Shown here piece after piece: positions 1-8,199 of a stretch of 64,000 nucleotides of DNA. Position numbers and translations under genes: made by a program. The stretch is from Beijerinckiaceae bacterium (lineage in GTDB: Bacteria > Pseudomonadota > Alphaproteobacteria > Rhizobiales > Beijerinckiaceae), in contig CANGFT010000008.1 of the NCBI GenBank assembly GCA_947453205.1, forward strand, positions 28,962 to 92,961, in the 5' to 3' direction. The notes beneath the pieces were generated by a model. It ran no database searches. It saw only the letters and a program-made list of their open reading frames with translations, and was not told where the DNA came from. Position 1 is the stretch's first letter. Every line of letters begins with the position of its first letter.

Positions 1-200
1 TCTGTGCGCTCATCGCTGAAAATGCGCCAATAAGCGTCAAAGCCGGCAAGCTGATGGTCAAGGAGGCCATGAAGGAGGTGGCGGACCAGAACATGGCGCT
101 GTGTGAAAGCCTCATCAAGGATGGCTTTGCAAGTGAAGATTTCCGTGAAGGACGGACCGCGTTCATGGAAAAACGCAAGCCGGTCTTCAGGGGCCGGTGA
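1..200 (+). CDS. Enoyl-CoA hydratase/isomerase, C-terminal end (partial)
   Basis: Reading from base 3, an open frame of about 65 codons runs in from the left edge and stops at 198-200. Its end carries the pattern S-E-D-F-R-E-G-R-x-A-F-x-E-K-R-K-P-x-F-x-G, which is characteristic of the C-terminal helices of crotonase-fold enoyl-CoA hydratases; the catalytic half is outside the window. It would hydrate an enoyl-CoA in the cytoplasm. The dienelactone hydrolase and SDR genes follow on the same strand with short gaps, so it probably belongs to the same catabolic operon. The family is clear from the tail, but the substrate cannot be told. Confidence 0.8.
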   Translation, partial: CALIAENAPISVKAGKLMVKEAMKEVADQNMALCESLIKDGFASEDFREGRTAFMEKRKPVFRGR

Positions 201-228
201 AAAGCGAGAGCGCCTTGATGAGCGCCAA

Positions 229-933
229 ATGGTGGAGGCTCCATTGAAGACAGAAGATAAATCCGATTCCTCGCAGCTCGTGCGCCTGACCGCCGCTGAC
301 GGGCATATTTTTTCAGCCTATGTCGCGAAGCCCAACAGTCCCCCTAAAGCCGCCATCGTCGTTTGCCAGGACGCCTATGGGGTTGGAGATTACATAAAAT
401 CAGTATGTCGTCATTATGCAGGGCTTGGCTATGTGGCCATCGCGCCTTTCTTCTATGACCGGCAGCAGCGGGACGCGCTGTTTGATCATTCACTGAATGG
501 TCGTCAGGCTGCGGGGGGCTTGCGCAAGGGACTGTCGTGGGAGCAGGTCGTGACGGATGCCGAAGCGGCGATGGCTGCGGTCGCAGACGCTGGAAAGATT
601 GGCGTTCTCGGATTTTGCGTCGGCGGCTCCATGGCGTGGCGCTGCGCGAACCGCCTGCCGTTCCACGCAGCGAGTTGTTATTATGGAAAGGACATCGTCG
701 ATTGGCTGGATGAGCCGCCGCATTGTCCAACAGAGCTGCATTTTGGCGAACAGGACCACCTCATCCCCATTGCTGATATCGAAACCGTGAGGGTGAGGTG
801 TTCAGGAATGGACTTCTTCACCTATGAGGCCGGGCATGGATTTGACGGTGTCGGCAAGGGCTATAGCGAATCCGCCTCTCTAACCGCGCGTCAACGCACC
901 CTAGCGTTTTTTGACCGTCATCTCGCCTCATGA
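229..933 (+). CDS. Dienelactone hydrolase family protein
   Basis: This 234-residue alpha/beta hydrolase has the usual length of the dienelactone hydrolase family. The cysteine nucleophile lies in G-F-C-V-G-G (Cys130), with Asp176 in G-E-Q-D-H and His203 in A-G-H-G-F, giving the complete Cys-Asp-His triad. Known members open dienelactones or related lactones/esters in ring-cleavage pathways. I chose the ATG at 229 because the longer frame from 103 overlaps the end of the enoyl-CoA hydratase and adds residues unlike the family; no strong ribosome site is visible there. The SDR follows 41 bases downstream. Family assignment is firm; the substrate is unknown. Confidence 0.85.
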   Translation: MVEAPLKTEDKSDSSQLVRLTAADGHIFSAYVAKPNSPPKAAIVVCQDAYGVGDYIKSVCRHYAGLGYVAIAPFFYDRQQRDALFDHSLNGRQAAGGLRKGLSWEQVVTDAEAAMAAVADAGKIGVLGFCVGGSMAWRCANRLPFHAASCYYGKDIVDWLDEPPHCPTELHFGEQDHLIPIADIETVRVRCSGMDFFTYEAGHGFDGVGKGYSESASLTARQRTLAFFDRHLAS

Positions 934-974
934 GTGCGACATCAGCAGCAAGATGGATGGGAGGGAACAGCAGG

Positions 975-1754
975 ATGACTCGGGATTTGAAGGGTAAGTC
1001 GGTTCTTATCACGGGCGCTTCGCGCGGGATCGGCGCCGCCATAGCCATCGCCATGGCTCAGGCGGGTTGCCGCCTGCACCTTGCAGCAAGGGACTCAAAA
1101 AGACTTGAAGCAAACGCGGCGACGCTTTTACGCGATCATGGAGCCGAAGCCCATATTCACGCTGTGGATTTGTCGGTGAGGAGTGAAGTGGCTCGGCTTG
1201 GCGCAGCGTGCGGAGATGTTGACATACTCGTGAACAACGCCGGCGACATTCCACTTGGCGGCCTGGAGGATCTTGATCCCGAGACGTGGCGCAATGCCTG
1301 GGATCTCAAGGTCTATGGTTATGTCGATCTGTCCCGGATGATTTATCCAAATATGTGCAAACGTCGGAATGGCGTCATCATCAATATCGTGGGCGCTGCA
1401 GGCAAACGCGCCAACTATAATTATATCGCCGGCTGCATGGCGAATGCAGCGCTCGACATGTTTACGCAATGCCTTGGCGGGGAGAGCATGCGCCATGGGG
1501 TCAGGGTGGTTTCGGTAGATCCCGGACCTACGAATTCTGATCGACATCTCGCCCATGTCAAACAGAGGGCTAAACGGCAGTTGGGCGACGAAAGCCTTTG
1601 GCCCCAGCTTCAGGCGAAATTCCCCGCTGGCAGGGCGGCGTATGTGGAAGAGGTGGCGAATGTCGTCACCTTTCTGGCTTCAGGCGCAGCCTCCTATATC
1701 AGCGGTACATCAATAAGGGTTGACGGCGGAATTTCCGCGTCCCGCAGTTCCTGA
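975..1754 (+). CDS. SDR-family oxidoreductase with altered active site
   Basis: A 259-residue classical-length short-chain dehydrogenase. The N-terminal T-G-A-S-R-G-I-G nucleotide motif (residues 13-20) and N-N-A-G (87-90) are intact, but the catalytic core is altered: Tyr150 is followed by I-A-G-C, so the lysine of Y-x3-K is Cys154, and the usual active-site serine region reads I-V-G-A-A (138-142). Dinucleotide binding is therefore likely, while normal SDR chemistry is uncertain. The ATG at 975 has GGAGGG about ten bases upstream; the frame could extend to 930, overlapping the hydrolase stop. Bug1 follows 27 bases on. Confidence 0.8.
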   Translation: MTRDLKGKSVLITGASRGIGAAIAIAMAQAGCRLHLAARDSKRLEANAATLLRDHGAEAHIHAVDLSVRSEVARLGAACGDVDILVNNAGDIPLGGLEDLDPETWRNAWDLKVYGYVDLSRMIYPNMCKRRNGVIINIVGAAGKRANYNYIAGCMANAALDMFTQCLGGESMRHGVRVVSVDPGPTNSDRHLAHVKQRAKRQLGDESLWPQLQAKFPAGRAAYVEEVANVVTFLASGAASYISGTSIRVDGGISASRSS

Positions 1755-1781
1755 CTTCGCGCATCAACAAAAGGGGGAAGC

Positions 1782-2819
1782 ATGATCGTGGCTCTCAATG
1801 GCGTTGCAATGATTTCGCAAATATCCATTTGCCTTTTGTTTCTTTTCATCTCGGGCTCTCTTGCTCATGCGCAAACCAATTCCGGTTTTTACACTGGGGG
1901 AAAAATCAATGTTGTGATCGGCCTTGGCGCTGGCGGCGCCTATGATGTCCATGCAAGGCTTCTCTCAAGGCATATGGGGAAACATATCGAGGGGAACCCT
2001 GTTCTTGTGGCCCAGAACATGACCGGTGCTGGCGGTCTCGTGATGGCGAACTGGCTTTACAATGTGGCCCCAAAAGATGGATCAACCTTTGGGGCAGTCG
2101 CCAACACAATGCCCGCCTTGCAGGTTGTGGGTGGAAAGGGCGTTCAGTTTGACGCCAGAAAATTCTCCTGGCTTGGCGCTGTCACGCCGAGCATCCAGAC
2201 CATCGGGGCCTGGCGGGAGCGGGGTGTGTTGACGATTGAAGAAGCCCAGAAGACGGAAGTGGTCGTCGCCGCCTCAAGCCCTGGCGCCATCGCATATGCG
2301 TTCCCAAAGCTTCTCAACGAATTTATTGGCACGCGCTTCAAGATCATCACGGGCTATCAGGGGGTGACGCAAATGAGCCTCGCCATGGAGCGCAGAGAGG
2401 TGGATGCGCATGCCAATACATGGTCGGGATGGAAGACGTCCAACCGGGAATGGCTTGAGCAGGGAAAAATCGTGATCCTCGCGCAGATAAATCCGAAGGC
2501 CGTTGATCTCCCCGGGGTTCCCGCGGTCGAAGACATGGTGAAAGGGGAAGATGAGCGTAAGATCGTGAATTTCGTCGTCTCTGGCAATCGCCTGGGACGA
2601 CCCTTCGCGACACCCCCGGGCGTGCCTGCCGACAGGGTGGCCATTTTGCGCAGCGCATTCGCAGCCACCATGAACGATCCAGAATTCTTGCAGGACGCGA
2701 ATCGTCTTAATGTGGACGTGGCGCCGGTGCTTGGCGTCGACATTCAGCGTTTCGTCGACATCACGACATCAATCGATCTTCGACTGGCGGAGCGCGCAAA
2801 GCCCTTTTTGGCTGATTAG
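1782..2819 (+). CDS. Bug1: TctC-family periplasmic substrate-binding protein
   Basis: A 345-residue receptor of the Bug/TctC family (tripartite tricarboxylate transporter substrate-binding protein). It starts with a signal peptide ending near A-H-A-Q (about residue 31), followed by the family pattern F-Y-T-G-G-K, G-A-G-G-A-Y-D, A-R-L-L-S-R-H and A-P-K-D-G-S. Bug proteins bind small carboxylates in the periplasm, with the Asp after the glycine-rich loop contacting the ligand. The start has AGGGGGA five bases upstream. It is co-directional with the SDR before it. No TctA or TctB membrane gene is adjacent, so it is an orphan receptor; the ligand is unknown. Confidence 0.9.
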   Translation: MIVALNGVAMISQISICLLFLFISGSLAHAQTNSGFYTGGKINVVIGLGAGGAYDVHARLLSRHMGKHIEGNPVLVAQNMTGAGGLVMANWLYNVAPKDGSTFGAVANTMPALQVVGGKGVQFDARKFSWLGAVTPSIQTIGAWRERGVLTIEEAQKTEVVVAASSPGAIAYAFPKLLNEFIGTRFKIITGYQGVTQMSLAMERREVDAHANTWSGWKTSNREWLEQGKIVILAQINPKAVDLPGVPAVEDMVKGEDERKIVNFVVSGNRLGRPFATPPGVPADRVAILRSAFAATMNDPEFLQDANRLNVDVAPVLGVDIQRFVDITTSIDLRLAERAKPFLAD

Positions 2820-3104
2820 TAGGTCTTGACTTTCTATTTCAGGCTGTCGCCAAAGAAGTTCCGGGCGCCCTTTAAGGTCGCATCATGCCTGGGCAGTGAT
2901 GAATCAGGATCGCGCGTTTTATTGCGGCGCCCATGCGGATTGAGTCTTGGGACGTTCGCGCGTCCTCATTCCATCCTCGTGTTCGCTGCAGGCTAAAGGC
3001 AGAGGAAAGGGCGTCACTGCGGTAGAGACGATCCCTTGACGGCCACTTCCAGAAGTCTGAAACTCGGTTCAACGAGGGCCGTAAGGTCGGGGAGGATCAT
3101 ATTG

Positions 3105-3908
3105 ATGGACAGGAAACTGCTGAATGGCCGCGTTGCGGTTGTGGCTGGCGGCGGCGGCGAGATCGGGGGCGCAATCGCCATGCGCTTCGCGTCTGAGGGA
3201 GCGTCGGTGGCCGTCTGCGATATCTCGCTTGAGAAAGCGGAGGCTGTCGCACAGGCCATCCGGCAGGCAGGCGGCGCAGCGATCGCCGTTCAGGTGGATG
3301 TCTCGAAAGAAGCAGACTGCGAGAACGCATCGCGTGTCGCGGTCGAGGCCTTCGGCAAGATCACAACTCTGGTCAACGCATCAGCGACGGCGTCTCCTGA
3401 CGGCAATGTCGAGACGCTGTCCACCGCCGCCTGGCGTGAAGCCATAGATGTCAATTTCACCGGCGTTTTCCTGATGTGCAAACATACAATGGGGCACATC
3501 AGGGCCGCTGGCGGAGGCGTGGTTGTGAACATCGCTTCAAGTCATGGACATTTCGGGCTGCCCGGCCGTTCTGCCTATTGCTCGACAAAAGCCGGGTTGA
3601 TGCATTTCACGCGTGTGCTCGCGATTGACTACGGCCCCCATAACATTCGAGCCAACACGATCTCGCCTGGCCCCATTGACACGGCCCGGTCGCTGCGCAG
3701 GTTCGGCACACGCGAAAATTCCAACCGGGTCCGCGGCGTCGGCCAGGTGCTGGGGCGCACGGGCACGGTCGAGGAAGTGGCTTCGGTCGCTGCATTCCTC
3801 GCTTCTGACGAAGCCTCCTTCGTCACGGGCACGGACATTCGTGTCGATGGCGGGCAGACCGCGTTCAAGGGAACCGCGCTGGCCGACATCCATCAAGGCG
3901 CTTTATGA
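3105..3908 (+). CDS. SDR-family oxidoreductase
   Basis: A 267-residue classical SDR related to 3-oxoacyl-ACP-reductase-like enzymes. G-G-G-G-E-I-G (15-21) binds NAD(P), Ser145/146 lies in N-I-A-S-S, and Tyr158/Lys162 form Y-C-S-T-K, so the catalytic set is complete, unlike the SDR at 975. The C-terminal end has the usual F-V-T-G-T-D-I-R-V-D-G-G. The ATG at 3105 has GGGGAGGA about nine bases upstream, so I prefer it to the longer frame from 3036. It lies between Bug1 and Bug2, about 285 bases after Bug1. It may oxidise a hydroxy-intermediate of an imported acid; the substrate is unknown. Confidence 0.85.
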   Translation: MDRKLLNGRVAVVAGGGGEIGGAIAMRFASEGASVAVCDISLEKAEAVAQAIRQAGGAAIAVQVDVSKEADCENASRVAVEAFGKITTLVNASATASPDGNVETLSTAAWREAIDVNFTGVFLMCKHTMGHIRAAGGGVVVNIASSHGHFGLPGRSAYCSTKAGLMHFTRVLAIDYGPHNIRANTISPGPIDTARSLRRFGTRENSNRVRGVGQVLGRTGTVEEVASVAAFLASDEASFVTGTDIRVDGGQTAFKGTALADIHQGAL

Positions 3909-3997
3909 TAAGACACGTTGACAAACTTGGAGCCCCAAGGCCCGGGGTTCGATGAGGCAGTGGAATCAGTCGTCGATATGACGCTCTGGGGGAAGTC

Positions 3998-5026
3998 ATG
4001 AACGCAAAAGCGATTGGTCTTTTCGCCCTCGTGGCGCTCGCAGCAACATCCGGCGCTCAGGCGCAAACTGTGGAGCAGTTTTACGCGGGCAAGACGATCA
4101 ACTTCATCGTGCCCTTCTCAAGCGGTGGTTACTATGACTCGGGCGCGCGTCTGTTTGCGCGCCACATGGGCCAATATATCCCGGGCAAACCAAGCATCGT
4201 CGTGCAGAATCAGCCTTCGGCTGGCGGCATCGGTCTCGCCAATCGATTTGGCGTCAGCGATGGTGACGGCTTAACAATCGGAACCCTGCAGAGAGGCCTG
4301 CCGCAGCTTGCGCTGACTGGCGATCCCACAGTGCGCTTCGATCCGCTCAAGATCACATGGATCGGCTCCATGTCAGCCTATGCGACGGATTCCTATATCC
4401 TCGCCATCAATGCGTCGCATCCCGTAAAGAGGATCGAGGATCTCAGGGAAGGCGTGAAGCTGCGCATCGGCTCCAACCGATCCGGATCCACCAATCTGAC
4501 CATCGCGATTGTCGCACAGCATGCGCTGGGGCTTAAATACGAGATCGTCCGCGGCTATCCCGGCGCCGCCGACATCAACCTTGCCCAACAGCGTAACGAA
4601 GTGGACGGGCAGTTTGCCGACGTCAGCTTCTTCGCCAACAATATGCGAGACATCTGGGAAAAAGGCGGGCTTACGCCTTTGCTTCAGACCGGGCGCAGCA
4701 CGCGCCTGCCCTCTTTGCCGGATGTGCCGCTTGCGCGCGAGCTGAGCAAAACGCCGGAGATGCGGGCCCTGCTTGAATTCGCCGAAATGCCCTTCGAAAT
4801 GGCGCTGCCTGTCGCGGCGCCTGCCAATATCCCCAGGGATCGCGCGGCTGCCCTCAAGAAGGCCTTTGAAGAGGCGGCGAGAGATCCAGCGCTGCTTGCG
4901 GATGCCCAGAAAATGAATTTCGTGATTGACCCGATCACGGGTGACGAGGTGCTGGCGGTCATTCAGCGCGCTGCGAAGACGCCGCGCCATGTCATCGACC
5001 TCTACAAAAAACTCATCGAAGAATGA
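3998..5026 (+). CDS. Bug2: TctC-family periplasmic substrate-binding protein
   Basis: A 342-residue Bug/TctC receptor. The short signal peptide ends at G-A-Q-A-Q (residues 19-23), followed by F-Y-A-G-K-T-I, P-F-S-S-G-G-Y-Y-D and A-R-L-F-A-R-H-M-G. The ligand-loop Asp is kept, though the usual G-Y-D is Y-Y-D. The ATG has GGGGGAAG just upstream. The alpha/beta hydrolase at 5129 follows on the same strand, consistent with uptake and hydrolysis of a related carboxylate. No TctAB genes are adjacent. Confidence 0.9.
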   Translation: MNAKAIGLFALVALAATSGAQAQTVEQFYAGKTINFIVPFSSGGYYDSGARLFARHMGQYIPGKPSIVVQNQPSAGGIGLANRFGVSDGDGLTIGTLQRGLPQLALTGDPTVRFDPLKITWIGSMSAYATDSYILAINASHPVKRIEDLREGVKLRIGSNRSGSTNLTIAIVAQHALGLKYEIVRGYPGAADINLAQQRNEVDGQFADVSFFANNMRDIWEKGGLTPLLQTGRSTRLPSLPDVPLARELSKTPEMRALLEFAEMPFEMALPVAAPANIPRDRAAALKKAFEEAARDPALLADAQKMNFVIDPITGDEVLAVIQRAAKTPRHVIDLYKKLIEE

Positions 5027-5128
5027 GGCTTGAGCGGGGCAGGGCCCTGTCCCGCTTGCAAGCGAAGGTTGAATGCTGCAATTTGTCATCAGCGTCCTGG
5101 CGCAAGTTTAAAATCAGGCGGGGAAACG

Positions 5129-5998
5129 ATGAACGAGCAGAAGCTGACATTTCCGTCAGATGGCCTGAACCTGTCGGCGATTCTGTCTTTTCCGGACGAA
5201 TTCGATCCCGCACGGGAATATCCCGCCATGATGGTCCTGCATGGATTTGGCAGCAACAAGGATTCGGTGCGCTGTTCTGATCCCTGCCGCTTCCTGAACC
5301 GGCTGGGCTATGTCGCCCTGCGTTTCGACATGCGGGGGTGCGGGGAAAGCGAGGGCGAGCCGCAACATGTGCTCTGCCTCGATCAGGTCTCCGACACACG
5401 CAACGCCATCACTTTCCTGTCCGCCCATCCCAATGTCGACGCCTCGCGCATTGGCTGCATGGGGTCAAGCTTTGGCGGCGCTGTGACCATCTATACGGCG
5501 GGCGTCGACACGCGTCTTGCAGCGGCGATTTCCGTCGGCGGGTGGGGCGACGGGGTCAGCAAATTCCGCAAACAGCACCCGACGCCGGAAGCCTGGGATC
5601 GTTTCATCGCCATGCTGGAGGAAGGGAAGCGGCATCGCCTTCAAACGGGAAAGCCGCTCATGGTCCCGCGCTTCGACATCGTGCCCATTCCCGAGGGCCT
5701 GAGGCACAAGGTCAATCGCGGCTCCCATCAGATGTTCACGGCCGAGACTGCGCAGAGCATGTATGATTTCCGCGCCATCGACGTCGTTGCAAAGATCGCG
5801 CCTCGCCCGTTGCTTCTCTTGCATCCGGCGGTCGATTCCGTCACGCCGACCGAGCAGTCGATCGAGCTTTTCAAGCACGCTGGACAGCCAACGGAACTTC
5901 ACCTCTTCGCGGGGATGGACCACTTCCTCCTGGGTGATAAGGAAACGGCAGCGGAAAACCTTCTGCGTGACTGGCTGTCGCGCTTCTTCCCGGCCTGA
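5129..5998 (+). CDS. Alpha/beta hydrolase (serine hydrolase)
   Basis: A 289-residue alpha/beta hydrolase. The oxyanion-hole H-G-F-G is at 38-41, the nucleophile elbow is G-S-S-F-G with Ser114, an Asp is expected near A-V-D-S in the last third, and His lies in G-M-D-H-F near the end. It resembles cytoplasmic esterases/acyl-transfer hydrolases rather than secreted lipases, since no signal peptide is present. I chose the ATG at 5129 because GGCGGGGAAACG sits immediately upstream and the residues before it, if started at 5030, are unlike a hydrolase. It sits between Bug2 and the two NMT1-like binding proteins. Confidence 0.85.
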   Translation: MNEQKLTFPSDGLNLSAILSFPDEFDPAREYPAMMVLHGFGSNKDSVRCSDPCRFLNRLGYVALRFDMRGCGESEGEPQHVLCLDQVSDTRNAITFLSAHPNVDASRIGCMGSSFGGAVTIYTAGVDTRLAAAISVGGWGDGVSKFRKQHPTPEAWDRFIAMLEEGKRHRLQTGKPLMVPRFDIVPIPEGLRHKVNRGSHQMFTAETAQSMYDFRAIDVVAKIAPRPLLLLHPAVDSVTPTEQSIELFKHAGQPTELHLFAGMDHFLLGDKETAAENLLRDWLSRFFPA

Positions 5999-6019
5999 TC
6001 CTGTTTGCTGGAGCGTTCC

Positions 6020-7045
6020 ATGCTGCGCTGTGCGCCTCTTCTCATCGGGCTGCTCACGACCTTCGGCGCTTGCGCCGCAGAACCCGTCAAAGTGCGCATG
6101 GGCGTGGTCGGCGCATCGGCCGATGTCGTCTTCTGGTCGGGGGTCGAGCGTGGCTATTTCGCGAAGGAAGGCGTCGATCTGGAGATCGTCAAATTCGATT
6201 CCGCCGCCCGCATGATGGCGCCGCTCGGCAGCGGGGAATTGCAGATCTCCGCAGGCGGCGTCTCGGCAGGCTTCTTCAACGCGATCGCCCGCGGCATCGA
6301 CATGAAGATCGTGGCGGACAAGACGCAGACCGTTCCAGGCCTTGGCACACAGTCGCTGGTCGTGCGCAAGGATCTGATCGAGAGCGGGCGATACAGGGCC
6401 CTCGCCGATCTCAGGGGCATGAAGGTGGCCAGTCCCGCGCCGGGGTCAGCCTCCATGACCATCATGACCAAGATGCTGGCGCGCGGGGGCCTCACCATCA
6501 AAGATGTCGATTCCGTCTTTCTCGCGGTCCCGCAGATGACCGCCGCCTTCACCAACAAGGCGCTCGACGCGGCGGTGCCGCTGGAGCCCGGCGTTTCGCA
6601 GGCCTTGCAGACGGGCCTCGTCCAACGTGTCATTGAGGATTATGACGTCTATCCCGAGCACCAGATCGCCGTGCTCTTCTATTCCGGCCGCTTCATCCGC
6701 GACAATCGCGCGGCTGGCGTGGGGTTTCTGCAGGCCTATCTGCGCAGCGTGCGGGACCTGAACACGGCGTTGCAGGATGGCCGCCTCACGGGGCAGGGGA
6801 GCGATGATCTCATCCAGGTGCTCACCCGTTTCGGCCCCTCGCAGTCCCCGGAGTTCTATCGCACCTTCAGGCTTGGCTTCTCCCATCCGGACGCGAAGCT
6901 TCATATGCCCAGCCTTGCGGAGGACCTGCAGATCTTCAAGGCGGAAGGTCTGATCGAGGGCGAGGTGAGCCTTGAGAAGGCGGTGGACCAGAGCCTCCTA
7001 GAGGAGGCCCTGCGCAAGGTGGGGCCCTATCGACCGGCCCGTTAA
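6020..7045 (+). CDS. NMT1/SsuA-like ABC-type substrate-binding protein
   Basis: A 341-residue periplasmic binding protein of the NMT1/THI5-SsuA group. It has a signal peptide of about 20 residues ending A-C-A-A, then V-R-M-G-V-V and G-Y-F-A-K-E-G-V-D-L-E-I, the typical opening of aromatic sulfonate/taurine/pyrimidine-precursor binders. The ATG at 6020 has GGAG six bases upstream; a TTG at 6005 is the alternative. The next gene (7143) is a clear paralogue with the same G-Y-F and F-D-S-A-A-R-M segments. No ABC permease or ATPase for them is in the window, so the transporter partner must be elsewhere. The ligand is unknown. Confidence 0.8.
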   Translation: MLRCAPLLIGLLTTFGACAAEPVKVRMGVVGASADVVFWSGVERGYFAKEGVDLEIVKFDSAARMMAPLGSGELQISAGGVSAGFFNAIARGIDMKIVADKTQTVPGLGTQSLVVRKDLIESGRYRALADLRGMKVASPAPGSASMTIMTKMLARGGLTIKDVDSVFLAVPQMTAAFTNKALDAAVPLEPGVSQALQTGLVQRVIEDYDVYPEHQIAVLFYSGRFIRDNRAAGVGFLQAYLRSVRDLNTALQDGRLTGQGSDDLIQVLTRFGPSQSPEFYRTFRLGFSHPDAKLHMPSLAEDLQIFKAEGLIEGEVSLEKAVDQSLLEEALRKVGPYRPAR

Positions 7046-7142
7046 CGCTCATAAATGCGTCCCGGGCGGGATGTTTACATCATCCTTTGCCCGTGCTGTT
7101 CTTGGGCGGCTAATAAAATTAGATGAAAACAGGGAGGCGGAA

Positions 7143-8183
7143 TTGCTGACACGTCGCCAGGCCATCGCCACGGGCGCCAGCGCGGGAGCCTTGCTCGCGG
7201 CCCCCGCCATCGCCCAGGGACTCGCCAAGGTCAGGCTTGGGGTCCCCAATGCGGCGACCGATGTGGGCTATTTCGTCGCCCATGCCCGGGGCTACTTCAG
7301 GGACGAAGGGCTCGACGTTGAAATCATCCCCTTCGACTCCGCCGCGCGCATGATCGCACCCATGGCTTCCGGCGACTTGCAGGTGGCGGCAGGCGGACCT
7401 TCGGCGGGGCTCTATAACGGCGTGGCGCGCGGCATGGACATCCGCATGGTCTCCGACAAGAGCAAGAATGTGGTCAACCGCAGCAGCGTGCATATCCTCG
7501 TCCGCAAGGAGTTGATGGAGTCCGGGCGGGTCAAGACAATCGCTGATCTCAAGGGCCTCAAATACGCGAATGGCGCGCCGGGAAGCTCCTCTACATCGAT
7601 CTTCCATACGCTTTTCAAAAAAGCCGGCTTCACCATGCAGGACGTTCAGGAAGTCTCGATGAGCTTTCCCCAGCAGGTGACGGCGCTCGAGACGGGCGCC
7701 ATCGATTTCGCTGCCCCTCCCGATCCTGCGGGAACGCTCGCCATCAAGCGCGGGGTCGCCAGACTTCTGATCGAGAGCTGGGAGCTCATCCCCTCCCATC
7801 AGGTCGCAGTCACGCTCTATGGAGGCAAATTCATCAAGGAGCAGGCTGAGCAAGGTCGCCGGTTCATGCGCGCTTTCCTGCGCGGCGTCCGTGACCATAA
7901 TGACGCGCTGGATGCGCAGGGCCACTTCGTCGGCGCCAAAGGCGACGCCATCATCGACATTCTCGTCAAATATGGACCCTTCAAGGATCCGCAGATCTAT
8001 AAGTCCTTCATCATGGCTTATTGCGATCCTGACGGGCGTATGGACATGACGAGCCTGCGCTTCGACCTTGATATTTTCGGGGAGCTCAAGATGCTGGAGA
8101 ACCCGGTGGATCTTGCGCAGGTCGTCGACACCCAATTCGTGGACTGGGCTGTGCAGCAATTGGGGCCTTACAAGAAATCATGA
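7143..8183 (+). CDS. NMT1/SsuA-like substrate-binding protein with Tat-type signal
   Basis: A 346-residue paralogue of the preceding binding protein. I place the start at a TTG (7143): AGGGAGGCGG lies six bases before it and translation then gives M-L-T-R-R-Q-A-I-A-T-G followed by an alanine-rich hydrophobic stretch ending A-P-A-I-A-Q, a classic twin-arginine signal peptide (Arg4-Arg5). The ATG at 7071 would put 24 unrelated residues before it. The mature domain opens with V-R-L-G-V-P and G-Y-F-R-D-E-G-L-D-V-E-I. Tat export suggests folding before export. It lies between its Sec-type paralogue and the VOC protein. Confidence 0.8.
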   Translation: MLTRRQAIATGASAGALLAAPAIAQGLAKVRLGVPNAATDVGYFVAHARGYFRDEGLDVEIIPFDSAARMIAPMASGDLQVAAGGPSAGLYNGVARGMDIRMVSDKSKNVVNRSSVHILVRKELMESGRVKTIADLKGLKYANGAPGSSSTSIFHTLFKKAGFTMQDVQEVSMSFPQQVTALETGAIDFAAPPDPAGTLAIKRGVARLLIESWELIPSHQVAVTLYGGKFIKEQAEQGRRFMRAFLRGVRDHNDALDAQGHFVGAKGDAIIDILVKYGPFKDPQIYKSFIMAYCDPDGRMDMTSLRFDLDIFGELKMLENPVDLAQVVDTQFVDWAVQQLGPYKKS

Positions 8184-8199
8184 CAGGCGAGTGAATTTC

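Noticed and set aside
3918..3923. TTGACA as a promoter -35 before Bug2
   Set aside because: No matching -10 box at 16-18 bases.
7119..8159. 346-residue minus-strand open frame
   Set aside because: Antisense of the Tat-type binding protein, with no family pattern.
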